DNA of 64,000 nucleotides from Nemertoderma westbladi (Eukaryota > Xenacoelomorpha > Nemertodermatida > Nemertodermatidae): contig JAUCBJ010007622.1 of assembly GCA_032718475.1 (NCBI GenBank), positions 1 through 64,000 on the forward strand, in the 5' to 3' direction. Position 1 is the stretch's first letter, and every line of letters begins with the position of its first letter. The notes under the pieces were generated by a model. It was given only the letters and a program-made list of their open reading frames with translations, was not told the origin of the DNA and searched no databases. Below, piece by piece: positions 41,131 through 51,765 of the stretch. Both the position numbers and the translations under genes were made by a program.

Positions 41131-42190
41131 CCGGTACTGCAGTGTCAGTGTACGGTAGACAGGTAGATAATCAGATAATTTCCGCCTATTAATTCGCCTA
41201 GAGATGGCATTTGCAAACAGGCATCCACAATGTGGTTGCCTGTTTGCTATATCCCGCGACCTCCTGTAACTTCTGGTCGATGTTCATTGTGGAGTGCTTC
41301 GAACTGTTGATGGCAGAGCAGGAGTGGTTGCTACTATGATTGTAGCCGGCTATCTCTAAAGATTCTACTACCTACTACATTACGTACCGGTAGCCATTAA
41401 TATCCAGTAGCTATTAACTATTAATATGGCTCCAAACGCCACCATAAATATAAGCTAACTTATTTATAACAAAATTTATGTCATTTTTACATTTATTTAT
41501 GCAGCAACTAATTTAATTTGTTCAGTTTCTATCACTTATATTATCATTACATATACAATCATTTCGTAATGTTAAAATTTTGGAATAAAACTACATACAT
41601 ACTTGTTGCAAAGTACTTTACTGTACAGTGTTCTGATCCTCGTGGCTTTATTTTCACTCACTCACTAACGTTCGTTCGTGTAACAAAGTCACCCGGATCA
41701 TCACACTGTAAAAGGCTAATTTACACACCAGTATGTAAATAGTTGTTACTGTACAGTTGAACATTTGGTAACATTACCTTCTCCGTCTCCAAGGATACCG
41801 AGTACTCCTATAAATTATGGTGTAGATTCCGGTTGGAACAGTCGTTTACTTTCTCTTCCTGGTAATAAACAAAGGTTAGCGGTAATTTAGGCATTGAAGA
41901 ACTACTTAATATTTTTATATTTATAATATTAATATATATTTATATTAGGCCATATATGGAGAGCAGGCATAAGGGAAGATAAGGGAGCTACAGTGCTACT
42001 AATACAACTAGAATTTAGAATTTTAATACCACAGTCCGAACTCGGACAGTGGAAATTAGATCCTTACAGGCTTCCCGATTCTCCATAGTTGTCGCAATTT
42101 CGTTTCTCTCAAGTTCAGATTTGGTATGACCTCGTCTTTACTTGCCCATTACTGAATTTTGATTTCCGTTCACGGATGGTGGTTGATACA
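41131..42190. other. Intergenic, no gene seen
   Basis: Mixed AT-rich DNA with two TACCGGTA sites near 41131 and 41385. No ORF above 75 codons and none with a recognisable motif. Confidence 0.55.
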
Positions 42191-42193
42191 GGT

Positions 42194-44930
42194 GGTACTA
42201 CTACTATTAATACTAGGATCGACATGCTGCATTGCAGCTGCATTTTTAAGAATGCTGTGCCGGCTTGTCGACAAAATTGCGCCGCCACAACTCCCTATTA
42301 CCCATGACATTTGCTAGATCATCCGCATCTTCAAGACCAGTGTCCTTTAAGATGCGTCTCAAGAAAGTCATGGGCTGTCCACCATGCTTATTCACTCCAT
42401 GAGGCTGCCAGAGTACAAGATTATGCACTGGCTGGTCCTCACGGCGAAAGCAATGTCTTGCAAAGCGGAGACGATTTTGTTCTAGTGTCAAGCTTGAGGG
42501 AACCAATGAGACACCTCCAATGTTATATAGTGTCTGGTTGGAGATGTGTGCATTGTACTTGACACAATGAACCCGGCGTAACATTCTTGTGAATGTGCCA
42601 TCCAGAGATTTGGTTTCCTCAGCAGTTAGAGCCCAGCATGGACTCCCATAGAGGAGTACTGGAACTACTGCTGGAAAGCCTATTCAAGGCTGCCCATGCC
42701 TTTCCCTTACGTATTCGAAGGTCTTCACCTGACTTCCGGATCCATGATCCCAGGTAACAGAAGTCGTCCACATGCTCAAGCATACCATCCTTTGAGCTTA
42801 TGCTCATCCGTTCAGAGACTTGCTGAGAACTTTCAAAGTTAACTGTCAAAATGTTGGTCTTTCTGGAGTTAATCAAAAGACCAACACTAGAAGCAGCATG
42901 TTCTAATGAGCTGAGGAGCCGTTGGGCTCCCTCTAGTGATTCTGAGAGTATTACTAAGTTATCAGCAAAGTCTAGATCAGTTAGGTACTGGCAGGATTTC
43001 CTCAACTTCTGGAGCCAGTAGGTGGAGTTATCATCACCCCATCATCATTATGATGATCTAAGGACATGCGTAGAACATAGTCAACCTCAATTATGAACAA
43101 GAATGGTGCAAGTGTGTCTCCCTGGAGGACGCCCCATAACACTTCGAATGGTTCTGTGTCACCATCAACAGTAGACACAAATGTTGTCGAACCATCGTAT
43201 ACTGATCTGATTGCTGCAATAATTTCATCAAGAATCCCATATAATGAAAGTATGCTGAACATAGGTGAGTGAGAGACTGAATCAAAGGCCTTGAAGAAGT
43301 CAACAAAGATAACAGCCAGATGCCTGTCTTTCTTTTTTGATAACACTTCAATTATCGTTATAAGTGCCAAAATGGGTTCCATGGTCCCACGACCTTTACG
43401 GAACCCATTCTGATTTCCACGGAGCAGTCTCTCAATGGGATCCCTGATGCGATTTAATAGAATTCTATTGTATAGCTTTGCAGCAATCGAGATCAATGGG
43501 ATTCCCCGAAAAGAACCATAGAGTGTTAGGTTGCCCTTCTTGGGAACTGGCACCAACTTATTTGTTTTCATTTCTTGCGGGACTCTTGTTGTTCGGTACA
43601 TGTCTACTATGATGGGATAGCTGAGCTTTAAACACTCAGGTATTTTAAAGACCTCAGGGGGAACACCATCTACTCCACTGGCACGATTGGTCTTAATGCT
43701 TTTTGCAGCAGCCTTCACTTCTACAAAGGAGATATCGCCAATGGGAATATCTGGGAGTACAGACTCAGACACTTTTACTTCTATAAAGTTATCAGGATTC
43801 TCATTATTGAGGAGCTTTTCAAAGTGGGCCTTCCAACCATTAAGGCGATCGGCTGGTGATTCAACGTTAACCTTGGTGGTTGGTTGGCTTTTCCGCCCAG
43901 TAAGCAAGTTGATCGATTTCCATGCCTGGGATGATTGCCTGCTGTCGTCGGCATCATTGATGGCATCAACCTGTTGGTTATTAGCTCCTGTAGATTAACA
44001 GAGTACTTCCTGTTCAGGGACCTAGATGCAGCCTTAACTGCATTCTTGGCCGCTGTAGTCTGTTTGAGTCGGGACTCTTTCTGCGCCTTATATAGGTCAT
44101 TTCGGCCCTTCTGGATTTTGTTGTCAGTCCAGGGGGCCCTTTTCCTGTTTCGAGGGTATACAGGAACTGTTTCTGCAGCTGCTAACTTAACTGCTTCTGT
44201 GAAGGCAGTATAGCCCTCGCAGTGATCTGCCGGCAAGAACCTCATACCTTTTGCTCAGCTGTAGTGTGAAGCTGTATCTCACACTTGGCTGTTGCAACAG
44301 AGAGGACCAGTCATGCCGCAGCAAGGCAGATTTCGTTGTTTTGCTAGCACGCAGACTAAGTCTTATCTTGGCCACAATAAGACGGTGATCACTGGAGACG
44401 GGTCGAAGTGTAAATGCATTACAGTCTTGTATAGATCTCCTGTACTTCCTACGAAACAGAATATGGTCTATCTGGGACTTCTGACCACTGGTTCCACTAT
44501 GAGTCCATAGCTTTCAGGTTCGCTTCTTGAACTGGGTTCCAGACGAAAACAATCCATTTCCAGAGATAAAATCCTGAAGATGGACGGAATTTCGGTTGAC
44601 ACTTTTGCTATAGACCCAGGGCGATGTAGGTGATTGATGCAGACTTGCATTAAAGTCTCCCAGGAATGTTAAGAATGCATGCTGATCCACTCCATCAGTA
44701 GCTGCTTGTAGATTATGGTAGACATTTTCCACCTCCTCTACAGGTGCAACACTAGTTGGAGAGTAGCACACAATCAGAACCACCTTAGGAAACTTCTTAG
44801 CCAGTCTTCCAGAACATGAGAAGTGGCAACGGATGATGCGGTTAGAGATTTGGTCTATTTTGTCCAATGCATCGTAATGCAGCCTTCCAATGGGGGTTGT
44901 ATTGTACCTACGCCAGGCCTACAATTGAAC
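42194..44930 (-). pseudogene. Non-LTR retrotransposon copy A (endonuclease + RT), frameshifted
   Basis: Minus-strand pieces in order. At 44867-44514 an AP-endonuclease part (VLIVCYSP, FLGDFNA). Around 44480-44190 the endonuclease end (a SSDHRL-like stretch and VAKIRLSLR) in other frames. At 44245-43781 a linker. At 43907-43002 the RT fingers and palm (VDGVPPEVFK, QNGFRKGRGT, FVDFFKAFDSVSH, LQGDTLAPFLF). At 43005-42619 LDFADNLVILSES, equivalent to the FADD catalytic motif but reading FADN here. At 42584-42246 the C-terminal domain. Several frameshifts separate the pieces, and about 53 bp present in copy B is missing near 42674. The 3' end is a (GTA)n-like tail at 42194-42215, as in RTE-like or related clades. 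Confidence 0.85.
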
Positions 44931-45498
44931 ATAACAGTTCGATATGGTGTCCCTATCTTGATAAGATATAAGCATATTTGAACGTACCCAGCACTCCTTT
45001 AGCCGTTATCATGATTATTTGTTAGATTTAATTCTTGTTTTTGAAGTTTGTAATTATATCTGAATAATTAAGTACGGGTAGGCAGGTTAAACAGTAACAA
45101 TTAATTACCGCACAACTGAAAATTAAAAAGATCATGTTTCAACCGGGCTAACTATCTCAAACTAGTAAAATGGAAATTAACTACATTATTACTATACCAT
45201 CTCGTAGATTATTTATATTTATGGAGATAATTGCAATAAGTGTACCATAATAGTATCCATATTAATATAGTAATAGTAATAATATCCTATAGTGTGTCAT
45301 TAACATAGAGTTATAGTTATTTTTATAGTTATAGAGCGAGTTATACATTTTGGCCGCTGATATTAGGAATGTATTGTAACCATATTTTCTATAAGTATTT
45401 TATGTATTATAACTATTTTCCTTATTTTCATAAGTATTTTTATTTTTATTTGAGATATTCAGTTATCTGAGCAACATATTTGCGCCTCAGAATCTTTT
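44931..45498. other. AT-rich spacer, no gene seen
   Basis: Strongly AT-rich with short ATTATA-type repeats. No ORF. Confidence 0.6.
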
Positions 45499-45715
45499 AA
45501 ATATCGCCAATCTCGCACAGAACGTCGCCAAAATTTGTTAGTCCGGCAAAAAAACGCACAAATTCGTCTAAAAGAGTTAATTATTTAGTTGCGGAATAAT
45601 ATGATTCAACTAGAAAGCCAGCCAGCTGGCTGTAAGGAGACCCTCCATAGACAAACGTAGTGTTAGTTGGGTCCCTCCTCATTCATTATCATCAACTCCC
45701 TCCCACCTAACATAG
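45499..45715. repeat. Direct repeat A (217 bp), partner at 47300-47517
   Basis: Near-identical to 47300-47517: both start AAATATCGCCAATC and end CCTAACATAG, with one extra A in the second copy's A-run and a T/A change. It contains the short palindrome CCAGCCAGCTGGCTG. The pair brackets copy B of the non-LTR element. Confidence 0.95.
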
Positions 45716-45721
45716 CAGTGA

Positions 45722-45800
45722 GTAACCTTATAGATTATTGTCATAGGATTCACTGGGAAGAGCTATTCATCTGGTGGGGTAATACATTATACAAACTTAC
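45722..45800. repeat. 79-bp direct repeat, left copy (target-site duplication of LINE copy B)
   Basis: Starts GTAACCTTATAG and ends ACAAACTTAC. Repeated at 46986-47064 with two mismatches, and the two copies abut the two ends of LINE copy B exactly. Confidence 0.93.
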
Positions 45801-46985
45801 TACTACTACTACTAGGATCGGCATGCTGCATTGCAGCTGCATTTTTAAGAATGCTGTGCCGGCTTGTCAACAAAATTGCATCGCCACAACTCCCTATCAC
45901 CCATGACATTTGCTAGATCATCCGCATCTTTAAGGCCAGTGTCCTTTAAGATGCGTCTCAAGAAAGTCATGGGCTGTCCACCATGCTTATTCACTCCATG
46001 AGGCTGCCAAAGTACAAGATTATGCACTGGCTGGTCCTCACGGCGAAAGCAATGTCCTGCAAAGCGGAGGCGATTTTGTTCTAGTGTCAACCTTGGGGGA
46101 ACCAATGAGACACCTCCAATGTTATGTAGTGTCTGGTTGGAGATGTGTGCATTGTACTTGACACAATGAACCCGGCGTGGCATTCTTGTGAATGTGCCAT
46201 CCAGAGATTTGGTGTCCTCAGCAGTTAGAGCCCAGCATGGACTCCCGTAGAGGAGTACTGGAACTACTGCTGCTCTAAATAATCGGACCTTAAGTTTCCG
46301 ATTAATTCTCGGTGACTTCCAAATCCTGGAAAGCCTATTCAAGGCTGCCCATGCCTTTCCCTTACGTATTCGAAGTTCCTCACCTGACTTCTGGATCCAT
46401 GATCCCAGGTAACAGAAGTCGTCCACATGCTCAAGCATACCATCCTTTGAGCTTATGCTCATCCGATCAGAGACTTGCTGAGGACTTTCAAAGTTAACTG
46501 TCAGAATTTTGGTCTTTCTGGAGTTAATAAAAAGACCAACACTAGAAGCAGCATGTTCTAATGAGCTGAGGAGCCGTTGGGCTCCCTCTAATGATTCTGA
46601 GAGTACTCCTAAGTCATCAGCAAAGTCTAGATCAGTTAGGTACTTGGCAGGATTTCCTTGACTTCTGGAGCCAGTAGGTGGAGTTATCATCACCCCATCA
46701 TCATTATAATGATCTAAGGACATGCGTAGAACATAGTCAACCACAATAATGAACAAGAATGGCGCAAGTGTGTCTCCTTGGATGACGCCCCATAACACTT
46801 CAAATGGTTCTGTGTCACCGTCAACAGTAGACACAAATGTTGTCGAACCATCGTATACTGATCTGATTGCTGCAATAATTTCATCAGGAATCCCATATAA
46901 TGAAAGTATGCTGAACATACGTGAGCGAGAGACTGAATCAAAGGCCTTGAAGAAGTCCACAAAGATAACAGCCAGATGCATGTCT
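45801..46985 (-). pseudogene. Non-LTR retrotransposon copy B, 5'-truncated, one open RT/C-terminal frame
   Basis: A 390-codon minus-strand ORF (47017-45845) holds RT motif A (FVDFFKAFDSVS), IQGDTLAPFLF, the FADD catalytic motif and the complete C-terminal domain ending FVDKPAQHS. It is the same family as 42194-44930 and highly similar. It is more intact there, but the 5' end is cut within the RT at 46985, right before the 79-bp repeat. The first residues of the ORF come from flanking DNA. The 3' end is a (GTA)n tail at 45801-45813. 5' truncation plus target duplication is the signature of target-primed reverse transcription. Confidence 0.9.
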
Positions 46986-47064
46986 GTAACCTTATAGATT
47001 ATTGTCATAGGATTCACTGGGAAAGGCTATTCATCTGGTGGGGTAATACATTATACAAACTTAC
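46986..47064. repeat. 79-bp direct repeat, right copy
   Basis: Partner of 45722-45800. It begins immediately after the point where copy B loses homology to copy A. Confidence 0.93.
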
Positions 47065-47202
47065 AGTTGATGTTTGATTACTGTACTGTCTGGGTTAGAG
47101 TGATATAGTAATAAATTTGGCAAGTATTATTCTATATAACTTCTGTATATAACTTCTGTGCAGTTTGGGCTATCCATTCAATAAATAGTAGTAGCTTACT
47201 TG

Positions 47203-47299
47203 CTAGATCATCCAGATCTTCAAGGCCAGTGTCCTTTAAGATGTGTCTCAAGAAAGTCATGGGCTGTCCACCATGCATATTCACTCCATGAGGCTGATC
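47203..47299 (-). repeat. 97-bp scrap of the same non-LTR family
   Basis: Matches the C-terminal coding part seen at 42312-42410 and 45911-46010 (TGCTAGATCATCC through TCACTCCATGAGGCTG). It joins directly to direct repeat A' at 47300. Confidence 0.9.
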
Positions 47300-47517
47300 A
47301 AATATCGCCAATCTCGCACAGAACGTCGCCAAAATTTGTTAGTCCGGCAAAAAAAACGCACAAATTCGTCTAAAAGAGTAAATTATTTAGTTGCGGAATA
47401 ATATGATTCAACTAGAAAGCCAGCCAGCTGGCTGTAAGGAGACCCTCCATAGACAAACGTAGTGTTAGTTGGGTCCCTCCTCATTCATTATCATCAACTC
47501 CCTCCCACCTAACATAG
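47300..47517. repeat. Direct repeat A' (218 bp)
   Basis: Second copy of 45499-45715. It ends exactly at the Gypsy LTR boundary. Confidence 0.95.
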
Positions 47518-47671
47518 TGTAGTGGTCAACGAAAGAATAATATGATAAAACGAAATATAATATTATTGCTGAATCATTGCTATGTAATAACTGAATAAGC
47601 TGTACAGTATGAAGCAGTAGGACAGAGATGAATGTAAGTTTTGAATATCCCGCCAAAGTCTCTACCCTACA
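47518..47671 (-). repeat. Gypsy 3' LTR (154 bp)
   Basis: Plus-strand ends TGTAGTGG...CCCTACA, a TG...CA LTR. Identical by eye to the other LTR. Confidence 0.97.
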
Positions 47672-47673
47672 TA

Positions 47674-47686
47674 ACCCCCCCTCCAG
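47674..47686 (-). other. Gypsy polypurine tract
   Basis: The minus strand reads GGAGGGGGGGGTTAT immediately before the 3' LTR, a standard plus-strand primer. Confidence 0.8.
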
Positions 47687-47699
47687 CGTGCAAACGCGA

Positions 47700-50600
47700 T
47701 CAGCCCGGAGAGAAGGTGGTCGGTGGGCGGAGGCGGCGGCCGAACCGGGAGAAATTGGCCGAGTCCGGGATCAGCGGCGGCGTGGACGATGACGCGATGG
47801 GCTGGGGCGCGGGTGGCAAAGAAGCGGCGTGGGCGTACGTGATGGGGGGAGGTAGACCTGATGTAGCCGTTGGTATGTGGGCGATCTTGAGCCGGTCAAT
47901 GGAGACGGAGTTCTCGCGGCCGTCGAGGTCCACCACGAAGTGCTTCGCGTGGCGGGAGACGACCGGGTACGGGCCAACATACGGGCGGTCGAGGGGGCCG
48001 CAGCGGGTGCCACGGCGCACGAAAACGTGAGAGGCCGTAGTTAACTGCGGCGGCAGAGAGGTGGATGTCGGTGAGTTATGATACGCCGGCGGTGGGGCGG
48101 ACGTGCGGAGGCGGTCGCGGAGGTCGGCGACGAAAGACGACGATGGGGGTGAAACGGCGGATGTGGCGGGCGCGACGAACTCGCCGGGAACGTGCAGCTT
48201 GGTGCCGTAAACTATGTCCGCCGGAGAGCACTCTGGGTCTTCCTTCCACGAAGTGCGGATGCCCAGCAGCACTAGGGGAAGCTCGTCCATCCACCCGGGT
48301 CCGGTGAGTCGGGCCTTCAGTGCGGCCTTGAGCTGGCGGTGCAGTCGCTCGACCATCCCATTCGCCTGCGGGTGATAGGCCGTGGTCGTGTTCGCGGAGA
48401 TGCCCAGCAGCTTGTTCAACTCCGTCCAGAGGTGTGAAGTGAACTGGGGGCCGCGATCCGAGGTGATGGCTGCGGGCACCCCGAAACGGCTGATCCAGCC
48501 TCGTAGGAGTGCACGTGCGCACGTGGCGGTTGTGGCGTCAGCGAGTGGGAGCGCCTCTGGCCAGCGGCTGAACCAGTCGATGACGGTGAATAGGTATGTG
48601 TTCCCTTCGGATGTTGGGAGGGGGCCGACCAAGTCGACGTGGAGGTTCTCAAAGCGGTTGTCGGGGGCGGCATGGCTGACGAGGGGAGCCCGAACGTGAC
48701 GGGCGACCTTGGACGACTGGCAAGCAAGACATTCGTCGCAGCGACGTTTGACGTCTCGCTTCAAGTTGTGCCAAACGAACTTGGAGGAGATCGCACGGAT
48801 GGTGGGGCGGGGTCCCGGGTGTGACAGTCCGTGGACGGTTTCGAAGATGCGGCCCTGCCATTCGATGGGCACTACGGGTCGCTCCTTGCCGGTGGAGATG
48901 TCGCAGAGCACAGTGGTGTCGCCAAACGGGATGTCGGCGAAGCGGAGGCCGGTGACGGCGGTGCGGTAGGCGACAATCTCGGCGGACGTCCGTTGCGCTG
49001 CGGCGAGCGCGGCGAAGTCCACGTCGGGAGAGAGAAGGGCGGCGACGGAGCGCGGCGTGTTGACGGAGCATGGTGGGTCTCCCGAGCGGGAGAGAGCGTC
49101 TGCAACCATGTTGTCTTTGCCGGAGACGTGACGCAGGTCCGTCGTAAATTCTGAAATGAACGAGAGGTGTCGCGTCTGCCGGGGCGACCGCTCGGCCGCA
49201 CTGCTAAGGGCGAACGTGAGCGGCTTGTGGTCCGTATATATCGTAAAGCTGCGGCCCTCGACGAGGTGGCGGAAATGGCGGACGGCGCCGTACATAGCCA
49301 GCAGCTCGAGGTCGAAGGCGCTGTACTTCTTCTCCGCCGAGGACAGCTTGCGGGAGAAGAAGGCGAGAGGTTCCCATGCGGCCGATGTGGCAGCACGTTG
49401 TTCCACGACGGCTCCGATGGCGGTGGTTGAGGCGTCGCACGTGAGTGAGAACTGGGCCGTCCGGGATGGGTGGACGAGCATGGTGGCGTTGGCCAGGGCC
49501 TCCTTGGCCGCAGCGAAGGCGGAGGAGCAGTCGGATGACCAGGTAAAGACCGACCCGGCGGCGCCGGAGGCGGCTGCATGGAGTGGGGCAAGCACTTCAG
49601 CGATTCCGGGGGCGAAACGGTGGTAGAAATTGACCATCCCGAGGAACCGTTGGAGGCCGGCCTTGTCCGTGGGCGTGGCGAACTCGGTGATGGCGGTTAC
49701 CTTGGAGGCGAGGGGAGTTACGCCGCGGGCGCTCACTGTGTGGCCGAGGTACTCGAGTTCGGGGAGGCCGAAACTACATTTCCTGCGTTGGACGACTAGG
49801 CCGTTGGCGACCAGGGCGCCGAAAACCTGTCGCAAGTGCTCGGCGTGCTCCTCCTTCGTCTTGCTAGCCACCAAGATGTCGTCGAGGTAGACGAAGGCGC
49901 AGTCCAGGCCGCGGAGGACGCCGTCCATCAGTCGCTGGAACGCCTGCGCCGCGTTCTTCAGGCCGAACGGCATCCGCAGGAATTCCCAGAGGCCGAAAGG
50001 GGTGATGATGGCCGTCTTGGGGGTGTCCGCCGCCCGCATCGGGACCTGATGGTAGCCCCGGGCGAGGTCGATCTTGGAGAAGATCGTCATGCCGGCCAAG
50101 CAGGCGTTGAAGTCCTGGATGTGGGGGAGGGGGTATTGGTCGGCCACGGTGGCCGCGTTGAGGCGCCTGAAATCGCCGCATGGACGCCAACCGCCCCCGG
50201 GCTTCGGCGCAATGTGCAGGGCCGACGACCACGGGGAATTGGAGCGCCGGATGATGCCGAGTTCTTCCATTTTGGCGAACTCGGCCTTGGCGACGGTCAG
50301 TTTCTCTGGGTCTAGACGACGAGCGCGAGCGTGAAGCGGGGGGCCTTCCGTCACTATGTGGTGCTCCACCCCGTGGCGGTTGGCCACCCCGGGTTGGAAC
50401 CGCGGGATGACGACCTCGGGGAACTCGTTGATGATGGCGTCAAAGGCGGAGATGGAGGCGACGTGAAGGCCGCTGACGCCGCTGTGGAAGGCGGCGGAGA
50501 AGGCCGGGATCACGTGGCCGTCGTCGAGGGAGATGAGGCGCCGGCTGCGGAGATCGATGGCGATGTTATGGGCGGCGAAGAAATCGGCTCCGAGGATGGC

Positions 50601-51020
50601 CCTGGGGACGGCGGCGATGGAGAACTCGAACCCAAAGTCCCGGGGGTGTGTTGTGCCAAAACGCATCCTGTGGGTGCGGTAGCCCCATGTAGAGATGGAG
50701 CTGCCGTTGGCCGCGATGAGGGGGGCGGTGGCCGGTCGCTTGCGGGCGGCGGCGTCGGCCGGGAGAACCGACACCTCCGCCCCACAGTCCACGAGGTAGA
50801 CTATACCTTGGTCGTCTCGCACCATGACAGTCTTCTTGGCTTGCCCCCGGGGAACGCCGACCGCCTGGGCTAGCGGCCGGCGTTGGCGTTTCCCGACCTC
50901 GATGCGGGATGAGAACCGTCGGCCGGGCAGTCGATGGTGATGGGAACGGCCGAAGACGAAGGACACCTGCCGCGTTCGCAGCGGCGGGCTGCCGGACCGA
51001 AACGCCGGTGGTACCAGCAT
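47700..51020 (-). CDS. Gypsy Pol: protease, RT, RNase H, integrase
   Basis: An ORF of 1106 codons. Pol proper begins where ribosomes shift from gag, near residue 43. Protease motif YLVDCGAEVSVLP (D78-C79-G80): Cys replaces the usual Thr/Ser of D-T/S-G. RT has IDLARGYHQVPM and the YLDD catalytic motif. RNase H starts at FSLTCDAST. Integrase has an HHCC zinc domain (H..H..CDECLAC) and the DDE triad in HVDLVGP, TSDRGPQF and GMVERLH. A GPY/F-like C-terminal module (VGPYPVV) follows. It ends in a Pro-rich tail just before the purine tract. No stop or frameshift is seen, so it is likely still functional. Four long antisense ORFs reflect only the GC-rich codon use. Confidence 0.95.
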   Translation of the reverse strand: MLVPPAFRSGSPPLRTRQVSFVFGRSHHHRLPGRRFSSRIEVGKRQRRPLAQAVGVPRGQAKKTVMVRDDQGIVYLVDCGAEVSVLPADAAARKRPATAPLIAANGSSISTWGYRTHRMRFGTTHPRDFGFEFSIAAVPRAILGADFFAAHNIAIDLRSRRLISLDDGHVIPAFSAAFHSGVSGLHVASISAFDAIINEFPEVVIPRFQPGVANRHGVEHHIVTEGPPLHARARRLDPEKLTVAKAEFAKMEELGIIRRSNSPWSSALHIAPKPGGGWRPCGDFRRLNAATVADQYPLPHIQDFNACLAGMTIFSKIDLARGYHQVPMRAADTPKTAIITPFGLWEFLRMPFGLKNAAQAFQRLMDGVLRGLDCAFVYLDDILVASKTKEEHAEHLRQVFGALVANGLVVQRRKCSFGLPELEYLGHTVSARGVTPLASKVTAITEFATPTDKAGLQRFLGMVNFYHRFAPGIAEVLAPLHAAASGAAGSVFTWSSDCSSAFAAAKEALANATMLVHPSRTAQFSLTCDASTTAIGAVVEQRAATSAAWEPLAFFSRKLSSAEKKYSAFDLELLAMYGAVRHFRHLVEGRSFTIYTDHKPLTFALSSAAERSPRQTRHLSFISEFTTDLRHVSGKDNMVADALSRSGDPPCSVNTPRSVAALLSPDVDFAALAAAQRTSAEIVAYRTAVTGLRFADIPFGDTTVLCDISTGKERPVVPIEWQGRIFETVHGLSHPGPRPTIRAISSKFVWHNLKRDVKRRCDECLACQSSKVARHVRAPLVSHAAPDNRFENLHVDLVGPLPTSEGNTYLFTVIDWFSRWPEALPLADATTATCARALLRGWISRFGVPAAITSDRGPQFTSHLWTELNKLLGISANTTTAYHPQANGMVERLHRQLKAALKARLTGPGWMDELPLVLLGIRTSWKEDPECSPADIVYGTKLHVPGEFVAPATSAVSPPSSSFVADLRDRLRTSAPPPAYHNSPTSTSLPPQLTTASHVFVRRGTRCGPLDRPYVGPYPVVSRHAKHFVVDLDGRENSVSIDRLKIAHIPTATSGLPPPITYAHAASLPPAPQPIASSSTPPLIPDSANFSRFGRRLRPPTTFSPG

Positions 51021-51706
51021 GTGCCGCTCGGGTTGTCGGCGGTGTTGCGCTGCTGCTGTGGCTGCGTGGTGGAACGACGGCCGATGACCGAGACCCTGGC
51101 AGTGGGGACGGTAGAAGAGGAGCGGGCCTCCAAGATGCGGTCAGCGTCGACGGTGAGTGCGTTGAGGTCCGTTTGGTTCGACCCGGCGAGGACGCCCCGG
51201 ACCTCGGCCGGCAGCTGGGCCAGGAAGATGGCCCGCAGGAGCGTTTCCGGGTCGGCATTGAGGCCTCTAATGTGCCGGAGGAGGCCGGTTGGCTTGCGGT
51301 CGCCGAGGCCGGCCAGCGAGAGAAGTTCCGCATCTTTGCTCGCCTGGGTGCGGCCGAAGGCCCTGCAGAGGGCGGTCTTGATGCCGTCGTACAGGTCGTT
51401 GGCCGGGGGGTTGATGATGTCGGACCGGACCTCCGCGGCGACGGCGTTGTCAAGGCACGCGATGATGTGGTTGTACTTGGTGCTGTCCACCGTGATCCCC
51501 TTGACGTCGAATTGGGCCTCCACCTGCCGGAACCAAACCTCCGGGTCGGAAGTCCAGAACGGAGGTAGTTTGAGAGCGACCGCAGAGATGGCGGCTGGGG
51601 TAGCCAGGGCGGCTTTTGCGCCGGTGGGGTTGGCGGCCAAGGAGGCGGCCATGGCGGCAGCGGCGGCTTCGGCGAAGGCCTGATGTTCCTCGCGTGTAAG
51701 AGGCAT
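50870..51706 (-). CDS. Gypsy Gag
   Basis: I take the start as MPLTREEHQAF at 51706, giving about 278 aa. The longer ORF (to 51904) begins inside the LTR and would add an LTR-encoded hydrophobic leader, which is unlikely. An Ala-rich N-terminus is followed by a capsid-like region (FWTSDPEVWFRQVEAQF, the typical Gypsy Gag start). Near the end is the zinc motif CWYHRRFGPAARRCERGRC (C-x2-H-x9-C-x4-C), as in CsRn1-like Gag. The stop TAG is at 50872-50870, and pol overlaps in the -1 frame. Confidence 0.9.
   Translation of the reverse strand: MPLTREEHQAFAEAAAAAMAASLAANPTGAKAALATPAAISAVALKLPPFWTSDPEVWFRQVEAQFDVKGITVDSTKYNHIIACLDNAVAAEVRSDIINPPANDLYDGIKTALCRAFGRTQASKDAELLSLAGLGDRKPTGLLRHIRGLNADPETLLRAIFLAQLPAEVRGVLAGSNQTDLNALTVDADRILEARSSSTVPTARVSVIGRRSTTQPQQQRNTADNPSGTCWYHRRFGPAARRCERGRCPSSSAVPITIDCPADGSHPASRSGNANAGR
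50888..50894 (-). promoter_or_regulatory. -1 ribosomal frameshift slippery site GGGAAAC (gag-pol)
   Basis: The plus strand reads GTTTCCC, so the mRNA reads GGGAAAC. It is phased as tcG GGA AAC in the gag frame, a canonical X-XXY-YYZ heptamer. It lies about 16 nt before the gag stop. Shifting -1 there enters the pol frame directly (Gly-Lys-Arg-Gln). Downstream sequence is very GC-rich, so a stimulatory stem or pseudoknot is plausible but was not folded. Confidence 0.85.
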
Positions 51707-51747
51707 GAGGACGAAGTAGGCGGGGAAAATAATCAGAAAGGGAGTCT

Positions 51748-51764
51748 GAATCTCCGGGTCACCA
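51748..51764 (-). other. Gypsy primer-binding site
   Basis: The minus strand reads TGGTGACCCGGAGATTC one base inside the 5' LTR. TGGTGACCC pairs with a tRNA ending GGGTCACCA. CsRn1-type elements are known to use tRNA-Trp; I did not confirm which tRNA fits here. Confidence 0.65.
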
Positions 51765-51765
51765 A

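Noticed and set aside
48000-51683. Numerous overlapping ORFs of 60-300 codons on both strands
   Set aside because: Shadows of the GC-rich Gypsy pol and gag; none carries a domain.
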